From Osedax fenrisi (taxonomy: Eukaryota; Annelida; Polychaeta; Sabellida; Siboglinidae): a DNA stretch of 64,000 nucleotides. Both the position numbers and the translations under genes were made by a program. The stretch covers positions 4,047,066 through 4,111,065 of the forward strand of contig OZ025246.1 in NCBI GenBank assembly GCA_964019155.1. The letters run 5' to 3'. The notes beneath the pieces are model-generated. The model made no database searches, had not been told where the DNA came from, and was given only the letters and a program-made list of their open reading frames with translations. Shown here one piece after another: positions 25,542 to 37,984 of this stretch (position 1 is its first letter; every line of letters begins with the position of its first letter).

Positions 25542-25815
25542 AACTGCGTGAGTGGCTCAGTTTGCCATATCATTATAATACGTAAGAAATGCAATCAGTA
25601 GGAAACGGGTCCAAGCCCCATATCATTTATACTGGTCTTAAAACAATATTTAAAATTTCGTATATAATTGGGTATACATAAATTATCAGCTCCCATACCT
25701 TAACATGGTAGTGGCTTCTTAGTGATTTTAGAGGCATATGGTTATAAGGGAAAACTTCATCTAAGTTTTTGGATGGGATGAAGGGATTCCACCAAAATAA
25801 AATAATAATAATATC
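25542..25815 (+). mobile_element. tRNA-derived SINE, copy B (old)
   Basis: ACTGCGTGAGTGGCTCAG head, a degraded B box (GGGTCCAAGCCCC), the shared body (ATGGTTATAAGGGAAAACTT, CATCTAAGT) and an (AATA)n tail. It is more diverged than copies A and D. Confidence 0.82.
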
Positions 25816-26917
25816 AATATCTACATTATTATATATATAATATTATATATATATATTATATGTATACAATATTATACTATTATTATATCACGTATTATAT
25901 TAAATTTAACAATTATTGATTCTATTATTTATATACCTTATTTTAATTAAGTAAACATATATTTTAGAATTTCAATTACATTTTATAAGTATTATTGATA
26001 TTAACGTTTATATAATTTAAGTTATTTATTTGATATACGTTTTATTGTTTTCAATGTAATTATATAGGCTTTTTGTTTTTGAAAATTCAAAATCTCATGA
26101 AATAGTTAATATTTTTACATAGTGTAAATGTCATTATATTAATATTCACAGTGTTTATTCATATAATGAATAATTTAATAATTATATTTCTAGTTTTGAA
26201 AATATTCATATTTAAAAAAATAGTAATACAATTTATAAAAACTAATTAATATTTTTTTAAATATATATATTCTCTAAATCTAATTGCATATATTTGCATT
26301 ATATATAATAAAGACATAATAATAGAAATATTGAGAACATTTGAGATTCGTTGATTAATGACTACAAATGATCAATTTCTATTAATATATATGAAATAAA
26401 TAATGCCAATGATTAACAATATTTGATATCTTTTTTTGACTCTATTATATAATACCATATCGTAATTACAATTATTTCAAATATGTATTATAATTGTATA
26501 ATATAATACATTATTTGTTTGCATTGATTAATTTCTAGCTAATTATTAAAAATGTTTATTAAAACTATAATTTTTTATAAATGTTATCAAAATAAGTAGC
26601 ATTCAAAAAATCACATTTGTGTTACTTTATTGATCGTTATTTAACCAATAACCACAATAATTACACTAGTTTAATACCATTATGTAATACCTGTATAACC
26701 CCTCAACTAAGCTATTCATAAATATAAATAATTTTAATGTGACTAAAAATAAATATTAACTATTCCAATAATATTCTATACAATTAATCATAATACAAAT
26801 TGAATCACATAATGTCAAATAATAAGTAAAATTACATACCAATAATTCATAAATATTTAATTGATTACCTTTAATTGAAATATATATTACCTTAATGTTC
26901 GAAATATATATTGACAA

Positions 26918-26963
<46 letters not shown>

Positions 26964-26984
26964 TATAATATATATTATATATTG
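25816..26984. other. AT-rich stretch, no gene seen
   Basis: No exon, repeat or RNA gene supported. (TA)n at about 26929-26960. Confidence 0.5.
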
Positions 26985-27787
26985 TAGTGTTGACTTGTAA
27001 GTGTTTATTTTTGTGTGTTGGATTATTATTGAATATTAGGTGTATTTGTAATTGTATATATTGTTATTTTTTCCATTTTTTCCGTTATAATTAATTATAT
27101 ATTTATTTTGTTTTAATTATTTGATTTTATTTTAATTATTTTATTTATTTATCTTATCTCAAATTTTAGAAAAAATTATTCGTATTTGTTTAATATTTTT
27201 AATAATATAATTACAATTATAAAAAGTAATCTATTAGAATATACATTTATAGTAACATTTGCACTGTTCTAAGTAACGGAGTAGCTGATGTTTTGTATTA
27301 GTGTGGGTGTTTGTACATGTCGGGGAGAGGGATACACTTGTAGTGAGATGAAAGTAGTACCAGTGTTCTTATTATTGGCCCAAATAGGATCCATATAGCC
27401 CTGTACCAGACGAACCCATACCCCTGAAGTTGGTACACCATATGTCCTCATTAGTTTCAATTATTGTTGGCTACTTTAGATATAATTTTAATAATTTAAT
27501 ATCTCTGATTTTTATAAGTATATTATTCTAATAGATTACTAAATAATTAAATGTTATTTATAATGTTGTCTTTCAACATATATTTTGTGTATATATATTG
27601 TAAATATATTTTATATACATATATATATATATATTTCTTCTAAATCTTAACATTTTATTTTATTTTTCATATACTATGATTTTATCCTCATAATTGTACT
27701 TTAGGAAAGTGTTACTTGTAAACGATTAGATAAGCATATTGCTTCTTAATTTACCATGGTCATACCTAAATTCTGATATTATTAGAT

Positions 27788-27790
<3 letters not shown>
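26985..27790 (+). repeat. Dispersed repeat of about 800 bp, copy 2
   Basis: Inverted partner of 1185-2000, collinear from GTGTTGGATTATTATTG near 27016 to ACCATGGTCATACCTAAATT near 27753. It stops at the (TA)n run upstream of gene 1. The reading of copy 1 that looks weakly coding is broken here. Confidence 0.75.
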
Positions 27791-27821
<31 letters not shown>

Positions 27822-28167
27822 TTCGTGTAGGGGACGAGAATGTAATTGTTGTGAGAGGGAACATGTGCCAGTGCTATTACTCTTGACGAAAGTAAGTTCA
27901 TTAAGGCATTGAAAATAGAAAGTCCAAATCCTCAAATATTTATTAATTTTCATTTGCAATCGGTATAAAGTATTCGAGGTAGATTTTTTTATACATATTT
28001 CTATTACTGATACCCTGGATACTAATTTTATATTCAAATATTTTATTAAATATTATTTTATTTTATATCTCATTTTTTATTTGATTTCTGACCCCTCACA
28101 ATCACATTGGGTGAACGACTTTATACGATCTGATTTTTATCCAGACTAATCTATGATTATTATTATT

Positions 28168-28198
<31 letters not shown>

Positions 28199-28281
28199 CA
28201 TCAATACATATAACTCCAAATAAACCTACATTATATGCCTCTACAATAATACACGTATTACCTCGTAGAATAACCCTGCTC

Positions 28282-29227
28282 ATGGACAACATCGCTTTCA
28301 TCGTGACTTGTATGTGCTGTATTCAGTGGGTACACTGTACTAAGAACCCACCACCAGGTGACGCTGTTTCTCAACCTAAAGATAGCCTAGGCGACTGGTA
28401 CGCAGTCATGGGGAACGGCTTACAGAAGTGCGTGTTCCCGTTTACTCACAAAACGATTGTTTACGAAAGTTGCGCATATATACTAGGGTTATTCGGGATA
28501 GCCAGACTCCCGTGGTGTTCAACCGTTAAAAATTATAAATTTATTAACGAGACTGGAATCTGCACTAAAGTTGTGAATAATGTGGTAGATGACGTCGTTT
28601 TGTACAGTAACATTTCGCCTGGCGTATGTACTTATAGTTACACTAAACGTAGCGGCGTCGGGAATTACCACGGAATATTTTACGCTCAATTAAAAACGTA
28701 CACAGATTGCCAACATCACTGTAATACTATCACTGAATGTAGAGGCGTATACTTTATCAGTTCGTTGAACATTTGCTACGTATACACGGGGGTTGATAAA
28801 ATACAATATGTTACCGAAATCGAGGTAGATAGCTATAGTAGGCGTACTTGTAATACGGTGATTGTTAATTCACATTCAACGACCGTATCGCTTAGTGGTA
28901 AATCTACTATAGTTGATACTACTACTACAACCATACCATCTAATACCGCACCCGCGTGTATGGATGCATTCACGGTGACCGCTAATACTAGCGCCAGTGG
29001 AGGTTCCTACATCGGTGGCGCCACCTCGTTAGAGTTATGCGAACAACGATGTTTAGCGTACGACGACGACGCCCGCGACGCCCGCAACGACTTCTGCGTC
29101 GGATTCCGTACCGACGAAACGGGAGAAGAGTTTAAATGTTTCGTGTACATTAACGACGCTGCATTTAGTGTAACCAATGCTGCCGCACTCGTACATCTGT
29201 ATACCAGACATACATGCATCTCTAAAG
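28282..29227 (+). CDS. Gene 1, exon 1: secreted/membrane protein with FN2 and two PAN/apple domains
   Basis: I chose the ATG at 28282. The open frame reaches back to 28153, but only through a (TA)n-encoded Tyr/Ile run. From this ATG, residues 1-19 form a hydrophobic signal peptide ending in a Cys-rich segment. Residues 50-94 match a fibronectin type II domain: CVFPF, Cys64, PWCST and Cys94, the usual four cysteines. Residues 116-190 and 226-312 are two six-cysteine PAN/apple-like domains, each with a C-x3-C pair (143/147 and 253/257) and a Y-x-R-x-x-C ending. A Thr-rich linker (about 199-224) joins them. The exon ends at AAAG, followed by GTAATA, in phase 1. FN2 and PAN modules bind glycans or matrix proteins in other animals; here a cell-surface recognition or adhesion role is inferred. 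Codon use is less AT-rich than its surroundings. Confidence 0.85.
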
Positions 29228-30190
29228 GTAATATGTACTATTATTATTTATAAGAAATGTATATATATATACCTAGATGTCACATATCCTGTTATTCTCA
29301 GTTATATAATTTAATATATTTTAATTGGTTTATTCTATTTATTTCTCTGTGATAGCTATTCTTCTAGCCGCTCGTACGGTTTTTAAAGTTTTTAAACAGA
29401 AAATATTTACTAATTATAGATCCAAATGACAATATATAAACTGTTAAAAGAAGGGTACTAATACATTATATTTCTAAAAATTGTTATGTATGTACAAATG
29501 ATTATTAAATTAGAATTTACTTAATTAAAATTGGAATACAAAATGTACATATGCTATTGATATAGTCTCAAATATCACGTTTAATTATTGTATTCTTGCA
29601 TCGATACACGATCGTCTATTTATATACGTATATACCCTATAGAATTCTTCTACGTAAATATTGTCAAATTAGAAAATGTTATTAAAATATGTTATTAGAA
29701 TATTTTAAATTGAAAATATGTTATTATTGTGGCAAGTATAGCTATGATTGTAGCGTATTGTTTAGTGGGTCATTATCATCTTATGTTGTTTCAAATTGAA
29801 ACATGTATATTATCTTACACGTCCTAAGTGTTTATTACAAATTTCAATTTATTTATAAACAATTTACTTTTTATTTTGTTTAAAAGTTTTATAATACTTA
29901 TATTTTATCATTACAATTTAAATACGTTCGTTAGTTATATTTTTGTATTACTATATTACTAATTTTTTTCCCACTGATGATCATACGCTTTGCTTCAATA
30001 TTTATCCGGATCTTATATATATATATATATATATAATTATATTTTATATCATAATATAGTGAAAAATATACCAGAAGATGATGTTAATTTATGGATATAT
30101 GAATTAATAGGTATTTGTTTAATATGTTGTATTGTATATGGTGCATTCTATATTAAGAACACTAAAAGGTTATATAACATAAAGCACTAA
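28282..30190 (+). CDS. Gene 1, spliced model (exons 28282-29227 and 30060-30190), type I membrane protein of about 358 aa
   Basis: Joining the phase-1 donor after 29227 to the phase-1 acceptor before 30060 (ATATAG) forms a valine codon. It adds a 42-residue tail with a hydrophobic span (about LIGICLICCIVYGAFYI), then a short basic cytoplasmic end (KNTKRLYNIKH) and a stop. The result is signal peptide - FN2 - PAN - Thr linker - PAN - transmembrane helix. The intron is 832 bp. Additional exons inside this intron cannot be excluded, but none was seen. Closest architectures are invertebrate surface lectin-like proteins; no specific orthologue is claimed. Confidence 0.7.
29228..30059 (+). other. 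Intron of gene 1
   Basis: It begins GTAATA and ends ATATAG. It is AT-rich and holds a (TA)n run near 30016-30034. No further exon-like segment was found. Confidence 0.65.
30060..30190 (+). CDS. Gene 1, exon 2: transmembrane anchor and cytoplasmic tail
   Basis: Starts in phase 1 after AG at 30058-30059. It encodes an acidic juxtamembrane stretch (IPEDD), one hydrophobic helix and a short basic tail ending at the TAA at 30188. The matching phase and the logic of a last exon with a membrane anchor are the main support. Confidence 0.65.
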
Positions 30191-30299
30191 TACAATAGCT
30201 AATAATACTAATAATAACATTAACTTTATTATCATGCATTAGTAAGGCTTTCTAATGACAATACAGATTCTTTATTAAATTTAATATTGATATTGTTAT

Positions 30300-30570
30300 T
30301 ATTATTTTTAGACTCATTTCATCCCATATTATATGATTTTTCACTTATAACTATATATTTATGATTTCCACTCGAAACCGCTCTCGTGTTAATGTATTCA
30401 TGGTGTTAACGATAGTTGTCGATTATTTTGTATGTACAATTATATAAGTCATAAAGATATTATTTTAAGATATATTGTATTTTTCCGGAGTGGTATTGAA
30501 TCCACGACGTGTATCTTACGTCATAGTGTATGAGTACATTGTATCTGATACTAACTTAGCCACACGTTTT
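30300..30570 (-). mobile_element. tRNA-derived SINE, copy C (old)
   Basis: Minus-strand copy with the shared body (GCTCTCGTG, TCACTTATAACTATATAT and a CATCCCAT block). The tRNA head is badly decayed (AGCCACACG remains near 30558). It lies about 110 bp downstream of the gene 1 stop. Confidence 0.78.
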
Positions 30571-30744
30571 TATGTTAATTATATTATATACTCGAATAAT
30601 CTTATAATTTTAATCTATTGGTTTTTAAAATGTTTAGACTAATTATCTGAAGTATATATATTTATATATAATGATGTCATGTCGATTTAAATTTTATTAA
30701 AACATTTGATTATATTTATTTGTATTAAATATATATAACTATTT

Positions 30745-31795
30745 TTAATTGATTTAGGCATAACATTTAATGATAATATGAGTTTTAATACTCATATTAA
30801 TACTATATGTACTAAAGTACACTTAATTATTAATAGATTATTTAGATGTTTCATCACCAATGATTATATATACATGCTTAAAGCCTATATATCATACGTT
30901 CGCCCTATTGTGGAATCGGATTCATCTGTCTGGAATCCAGAAAATGTCATATACAATTCTAATAATATAGAAAATATTCAAATCTATTTCACTAAAATAC
31001 TTTTTTATAGATGTAACCTTACTAAACGGTCTTATGAAGATAGAATTATTTTTAATATTAAAACTTAAATTTAAAACTGTATTTCATCGCAGGTTATTAG
31101 CTGATCTTACCTTGACATATAAGATACTGAACGGACTTGTCGATGTGGATGCAACTGATATATTTGATCTATATAGCAACAATTGCAGAGGGCCTAAAGT
31201 GAAGATACGAAAGAAAAAGTGTAGAACAAACGCCCATCTGAATTATTTTGGAAATAGAGTTTGCTCTTCCTGGAACGCGTTACCTTTTACAATTACATCT
31301 TGTAAAACCGTAACACTTCTCCGTGAAAAATTAATTCACACCAAATGTATCAATCATGTTATTATTATTCCGTATTAATTGTACCAATATATAGTATCTG
31401 ATATTATGCTTGCTGTCAGCAGATTACGGTAGCTTAACGCCAGAGACGTCAACCAAATTACTTACTAGGGACTCACCCACCCTTGGGAATTGATCCATCC
31501 CATATGGGCCTTGCCAACCCGAAACCTTCGGTTTTGTTACCTCTCCTGTTTTACAACTTGCACTATCAGATACTATATATTGATTCAACGGCTCGTATAA
31601 TCCAATGTTTTATTTTTATTTTACTTCTCAGTTTATTTCTTGTTTTTTTGTATCGTGTCGTTTTGTATTACTATTATCACATTTATATATTTTGTTTATA
31701 TGTTTATATATAATTATAACTTTCTTTATATAGGTATACCTATAACCAGTAATTCAATACACTTTTAATCTATCTATCTATCTATCTATATATCT

Positions 31796-31800
<5 letters not shown>
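30745..31800 (+). mobile_element. LINE 3' end, family D copy 1 (5' truncated)
   Basis: Frames at 30778-31068 and 31034-31378 encode the last part of a CR1/Jockey-type ORF2. They contain LGITFNDNMSFNTHIN, NRLFRCFITN, KAYISYVRP and the ending GNRVCSSWNALPFTI. The same motifs occur in the element at 45468-46736 (NRIFRYFITNN, KAYISYARP). One frameshift near 31060 breaks the frame. A 3' UTR of about 400 bp follows and ends in (TATC)n. It matches 33190-34035 closely. Confidence 0.88.
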
Positions 31801-31840
<40 letters not shown>

Positions 31841-31852
31841 TATATATAATAC
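31765..31852. repeat. (TATC)n-(TA)n tail microsatellite
   Basis: LINE D copy 1 ends in AATCTATCTATCTATC, and the TATC units grade into a TA run. Copy 2 ends in the same way, so the simple repeat started as the LINE tail. Confidence 0.85.
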
Positions 31853-31859
31853 AAAACTA

Positions 31860-32085
31860 AAATATTAAAATATGTAATATATTTCTATATTTATAACTCG
31901 TATTACATTTAATTTTTTCTAATACATTAGGTCACCTAATATAAGTTATATTATTAAATATTATTACCTAATATTTATATTTATATTTATATTTCAGATA
32001 TCCTAAACTTCACAAGTCTAGTCAAATGCAGACGTTAGTATTTATTTAATATGTTATATGTAATATAAAATTACTACTATTACTG

Positions 32086-32124
<39 letters not shown>

Positions 32125-32327
32125 GAAAATGTTATTATATAATATAGTTACTGCATCTTATTACATTGGATAATATTAAATATGTAATTATATATAATAT
32201 TCATAAAAATTATATTAATATTAATAGTAACATATTTAACATTATGCAATATAATATGTTGCAGTAACTGTATATATTATTATGTACAGTTATAATAATC
32301 TACTGTATTTAGATATCTAGTCATATG

Positions 32328-32385
<58 letters not shown>

Positions 32386-32520
32386 AAGTAACATATATGT
32401 ATCATAATATAACATATCAACACAATACTATCTTATTACAATATAATAATTAACTAATATATACTAATTAACCATGTGTATACGGTACATAATTTAACAT
32501 ACTTTTAAGTATACTTTATT

Positions 32521-32575
<55 letters not shown>
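31860..32575. other. AT-rich stretch with four (TA)n arrays
   Basis: TA arrays at about 32090-32119, 32333-32381 and 32524-32572, plus one ending at 31852. No gene. Confidence 0.6.
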
Positions 32576-32584
32576 CTAATATCG

Positions 32585-33190
32585 GAGCAATGTCGCCAGC
32601 AAGAAGCACTTCGATAATAGAAGATAAGAACGTACAGCTGAAGAACACTCTATTTTAAAGCGATTTACAGAATACTATCAGGAATTTTATAACTATCCTA
32701 TCAAACCTGACCATAGCGTCATAATCAGTAAGTTCCAGAGAATGTAGATGAATTATCAATTTTAAAATCAGAAGTAGAAGATGCTATACAAAAGCTAAAA
32801 GAAGGTAAATCTTCTGGCATTGATAATATACATGGTGAGCTACTAAAATACGGAGTAGACGCAATCGTTATATTTTTCACAGAATTATGTCAAATATCAT
32901 GGTATAACAAAGAATAGCCAACACGATGAACAGAGTCCCTAATCGTAACAATTCCAAAAAAAACACAATCTCAGAAAGTGTGAGAATTATAGAACTCTGA
33001 GCCTAACATGCCACTCAAGCAACATTATATTGAGAATTATATTGAATAGATTAACCTAGCAAACTGAAGAAGTACTTTCGGAAGAACAAGCTGGTTTTAG
33101 GAAAGGAAGAAGTACTACTGATCAGATATTCAATTGTAGAAATCTAATAGAAAAACAGTTAGAAAGTCAAAAGGACTTATATCACAATTT
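32585..33190 (+). pseudogene. LINE reverse transcriptase fragment (GKSSGIDNI type)
   Basis: Frame-broken RT fingers and palm: AIQKLKEGKSSGIDNIHGEL followed by LKYG near 32785-32855, then EEQAGFRKGRSTTDQIFN near 33080-33135, then a DFKIF remnant. This differs from the CR1/L2 copies nearby and matches LINEs with a 'GKSxGxDNIxxELLK ... EEQAGFRxGRSTxDQI' signature. It is cut at about 33190, where family D copy 2 begins. Stops are frequent, so it is dead. Confidence 0.85.
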
Positions 33191-34035
33191 CATAGACTTT
33201 AAAATATTTAAATATATTTCACTAACATACTTTTTTATAAATGTAACCTTACTAAATGATCTCATGAAGATAATTTAAAATTAATTTTAATTAAATTAAT
33301 TTTCTCAATATTAAAACTTTATTTCATCGTAGGTTATTAGCTAATCTTATCCTGACTTATAACATATTGAACGGAATTGTCGATGTGGATGAATCTAATA
33401 TCTTTGATCTATATAGCAATAATTGCAGAAGATCTAAAGTGAAGATACGAAAGAAAAAGTGTAGAACAAACGCCCATCTGAATTATTTTGGAAATAAATT
33501 GTGCTCTTCATGCAACGCGTTACCATTTAAAATTACATCTTGTAAAACCGTAACAATTTTCCGTGAAAAATTAATTCACACCAAATGTTTTAATCATGTT
33601 ATTATTATTCCGTATTAATTATACCAATATATAGTATTTGATATTATGCTTGCTGTCATCAGTTTACGGTAGCTTATGATATATCAACCAAATTACATAC
33701 TAGGGACTCATCCACCCTTGGGAATTTATCCATGCCATGTGAGCCTCGCAAACCCGAAACCTTAGGTTTTGTAACATCTCCTGTTTGACAACTTGCACTA
33801 TCGGATACTATATATTGCTTCAACGGCTCGTATAATCCAATGTTTTATTGTTATTTTACTTCTCCGTTTTTTTCTTGTTTTTTTGTATCGTGTCGTTTTG
33901 TGTTACTGTTATCACATTTATATTTTTTGTTTATATATGTTATATAATTATATGTTTATATAAAATTATATCTTTCTTTATATATAACCAGTAATTCAAT
34001 AAACTTTTGATTTTATCTATCTATATATATATATA
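33190..34035 (+). mobile_element. LINE 3' end, family D copy 2
   Basis: Near-duplicate of 30985-31800. The C-terminal frame (33367-33618, ...NYFGNKLCSSCNALPFKI) and the 3' UTR are shared, ending in ATTTTATCTATCTATATA. The conserved Trp before NALP is Cys here. The 5' truncation point lies inside the preceding RT fragment, which implies insertion into it. Confidence 0.88.
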
Positions 34036-34044
34036 TATAAATTA

Positions 34045-35105
34045 TATTAATATTCATGATTTCATGCAGAGAAATTTTATTTTTAAGTTTGATGATATTG
34101 TTAAATTTAATTCTATAAAATTTATACATAGAGATTTCTATAATAAATTACCGATTAATTTGCAAATCAGACTTATTAAAAATACAAATTATTATAATAA
34201 ATGTATTAGAAAGGCATCTAAAACTTCTAGAAATCTATTTCGTTTAATAAATATTGGCGTAAAGTACTGGAATAATCTTCCAAGTTCATTAATTAACATT
34301 TCTAATTTAAAATTATTTTCGAAACATTTCAAAAAATATACATTTAATTTTACTTTTATATTTATTGTATATTTTATTTAAATATTTTAATGTTTTTTTT
34401 ATTATATCCATATATATATATATTGTTTGTGTCAATTTATGTGTTTATATCCATATATTTATTTATCTTTTACATGACTAATGATAAATAACTAACGATA
34501 TTAATTTTTAAACATAATCTTAAATGTATAACACTTTGACTACCTTACTCTATTACTTGTATATATATTTTTATCTATTTTATTTTTATGGTTATCTTTT
34601 ATGTAAATTTTATTAAATGATGATTTAGATTGTGAGGAGTTTTTTATATTATTATTTTAGTTCTTTAATATTTTTATTTAATAATTAGCACATTTTTGAA
34701 ATTTTAATAATATATTGACTTTTTTATATGTATATGATTAGTTTTTGGTGGAAAGCAAATTCTTAAAATAATATAATACAATAATATTATTTTTTCAATG
34801 GTAAGTCTTGGGAACTACCTATTCAAGTATTGAATTACAAAAGTTGAATTTTGCCAGTATATACGAAAATATAAATTATATTATTATACTTGTTTATTTA
34901 GAATTTTTAACCGACATTTTTAAAAAATATATTTCAAAAATGTTGATTTTGATTTTTTGATTTTGATTCATTTTATATCATTTATTACACTCGTTTTTGC
35001 TTTCCTCAGTATCTTAATGATTGAAAGACTTGACAAGCCATGCTTTTTCATTCACCCAGGCTTTATGCCAAATCTGTTGTTATTATTGTATATAAAATAA
35101 ACGTT
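34045..35105 (+). mobile_element. LINE 3' end, family F
   Basis: The 34007-34381 frame is a typical LINE C-terminus (KYWNNLPSSLINISNLKLFS). A 3' region of about 700 bp follows and ends near AAATAAACGTTATTC at 35104. It is 5' truncated and abuts the tail of family D copy 2. The clade is probably CR1/Jockey-like. Confidence 0.75.
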
Positions 35106-35349
35106 ATTCATATATGAATACATAATGGATGATATTATAATGTATACTATAATATACTAAATATATAAATGAAAATTAATAAATATTATATAATAAATAA
35201 CCGATGCATTATTTTGAATATAATATATATGACATATCACATTTTAATGCGTCACTTAATAAATGATATATTCAACTTAATATATGTTGTATTTTTAAGA
35301 ATATAATATGTATTATACCAAATAATTAATCTATACTAAATCATATTTA

Positions 35350-35391
<42 letters not shown>

Positions 35392-35724
35392 ATTATTAAC
35401 GCATAAGAGACTTATAAAAAAAATGCAGGATAATTCAGATTAAATTGAGATAAATATACCTATATATACCAATATATATAAATATACATGTTATTATCAT
35501 GATCTATTATAATATAATAATTAATTCTAGAATATATCATATTTGAGAAATAAACTAATTAAACAAACGTATTACATGATAATATCGTTGACAATTTATA
35601 ATTTAATTTAAAAACAAACATATTTTAATATATAGGTTTCCTACATATTGAGAATTCAATTATAATTTATTTCCAATGTATATATGTTTAATATTGATGT
35701 ATATATATATATATCTCTTATTTA
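35105..35724. other. AT-rich stretch, no gene seen
   Basis: Nothing supported apart from (TA)n at about 35357-35386. Confidence 0.5.
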
Positions 35725-36030
35725 ACTGCCTGTGTGGCTCAGTGGCTAAGGCGTCAGACACACAAATAGTATGACAAGGGTTCGACCCTCGTCCGGACCA
35801 TTAATTAATATTATAAAATGGGTCTTAAAATATTATTTAGAAGTGATCTTATATAATTGTGTATAAATAAATGATCGGCTCTCGTTAAACCATGGATGCC
35901 TTAACATGAGAGCGGCTTCGAAGGGACATTAGAGCCATATATGGTTATAAGTGAAAACTTCATCTAAGTTCGTGATTGAGATGAAAGGACTCCACCAAAT
36001 AAAAATAACAATAACAATAACAATATATAT
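35725..36030 (+). mobile_element. tRNA-derived SINE, copy D (best preserved)
   Basis: The head ACTGCCTGTGTGGCTCAGTG carries an A box (TGGCTCAGTGGC, 35735-35746), a B box (GGTTCGACCC, 35779-35788) and GTCCGGACCA. The body of about 200 bp contains an inverted pair (GGCTCTCGTTAA / TTAACATGAGAGC). It ends CACCAAATAAAAATAAC, followed by (AATAAC)n that runs into (TA)n. A Pol III promoter and a short tandem tail are what a SINE needs. The partner LINE is not known. Confidence 0.92.
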
Positions 36031-36044
36031 ATATATATATTGTA

Positions 36045-36376
36045 TCAATATTAAATGTTGAAACACTTAAATTATATATCAGCAATTATTGAATATTAAT
36101 ATTACAAAATTAACCTTATAAGGGATATATATATATATATATATATTAAATAGTTTAAAATATATTTCAAAAATGAATATACAATTATTACTTAGTTTAA
36201 ATGTAAATATATATATATAGATTACGATGCAATTTATATACATATACTCGATTACAGAGAAAACATGGACAGTAATACAGCCTCGAATACTAATCTCGGC
36301 TGTAAATTACAGTTAGTTAACATACATTACATCTACTATGGTCACACGTATTATGTAGATGCATATGCATTACTTT

Positions 36377-36431
<55 letters not shown>

Positions 36432-37819
36432 TACATATATATTATATAATATATTTATTTATTTCAGTGGTAACATGAATACCAATACAAAAGAAAACCA
36501 AGGTGCTACATTAAAGTTTGTAACGTTCATTGTAATTTAGAAATATGGCCGCACACAATTATATTGCTTTTTGTGTTACAATGTATTATTATGATTCTTT
36601 ATTGTGATATAACTATTCTAATATGTACATATTTTTTGTATGTATATTCATAATATATTAACTCTTTTAAACTTGCACGTATTTTTTATTATAGAATAAG
36701 CTTATAAGATATATATAATATTTATATATGTGTATATATATAATTGATATGTTATGTTCGGTATTTTTGTACATTGAATCATCCTTATTCTTAAATAAGA
36801 ATCATTCTTATCATATTTATAAAATATATTTATAATATTTTTTCTATTCAATTATTTATTTTAAATTTCTACATCATTTATTGTATATATTATAAATATT
36901 GTATTAGTTTTTACTAGTGTAGTATTATTCTTTACAGTATTATAAACATACATATATATGAAAACAATAATTCTATTACATATTATGTATACTTTTTAGT
37001 TATATACTATAATGATTATAATTCGTATAATGAATTTTTGTTTCTTGATTTACTTATATTTACATACAAATAACACTTTTATTTTCTGTTTTGTAATCAG
37101 GTGCAATTCCATTTTTATGTTTACAATTTATATCCATTTTTTCATATTTTACTTTTTTTTAGAGATTTATTTTAATATTTATTTTATTAGGACATTCCAA
37201 AATATGATACTTGGGGAAATTCAGAAAAAAATAGTAAATAGTTAATTGTCAATTTCCACTTTATACCGACAACGTTGACAAGTTAATACATAAATGAAAA
37301 TTACAAAAGAATAAACTAAACTAAACAATTAATCTAGGAAACGAAAATTAAAATACTATACAAATAATGAGTTATATACCACATGGTAAACAGTGGCGAT
37401 GAGAATACATTAGTATATTCATATAATTGAATAATTGGCGAATTAGGTTCATACGATATGTGTATTCGTTTGTATAACGAATAATAAGACATACGTAATT
37501 TATGGTTAATTTATAATTTATAATTATCAATATAATCGTTTTGAAACATTAATGATGCATTATATATAAGTCTGTAGTTCATAACGATACGATACGTATT
37601 AGTATAAACTATCTTAAGTTTAGCTTTACAATATCTGTTTGGTATCTATATTCTACTAAAGTATATATTAGGAATACATTTTTAATTTAATTATTTTATT
37701 TTATTATTCAATTTATTTAATTCAATTATTCTATTTAAATAGAATACTTGTTGTATCCTTATATTAATGAATACAGTTATATGATATTGTATAGATTTGT
37801 TTATATAACTGTTTATTAT

Positions 37820-37859
<40 letters not shown>

Positions 37860-37980
37860 ATTTCATCACACTCTCACATCCAATGTCCAAGATATTTATA
37901 TTGTTTATCAAAATGTATAAGTGTATCAAAATAAAAAGTAAAATATCCGATTTATCAATTAATCATTAAACAGATTCTCC
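36045..37980. other. AT-rich stretch, no gene supported
   Basis: (TA)n at 36380-36428 and 37824-37857. At 36462 TTTATTTATTTCAG could be a splice acceptor followed by a 23-codon frame to TAG, but there is no partner exon. The 37012-37245 frame is compositionally hydrophobic and unsupported. Confidence 0.45.
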
Positions 37981-37984
37981 ACAA

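Noticed and set aside
28153..28281. Upstream start codon for gene 1
   Set aside because: The added 43 residues are Ile/Tyr runs from simple repeats with no conserved character. The ATG at 28282 directly precedes a signal peptide.
29007..29219. Minus-strand frame opposite gene 1
   Set aside because: It is the shadow of the PAN-domain exon.
35725..35800. A functional tRNA gene
   Set aside because: A and B boxes are present, but the stems do not close properly and the same head heads a repeated body of about 280 bp. It is a SINE.
36462..36540. Terminal exon after TTTATTTATTTCAG
   Set aside because: There is a good acceptor-like string, but no donor exon and no recognisable peptide, so it is not annotated as a gene.
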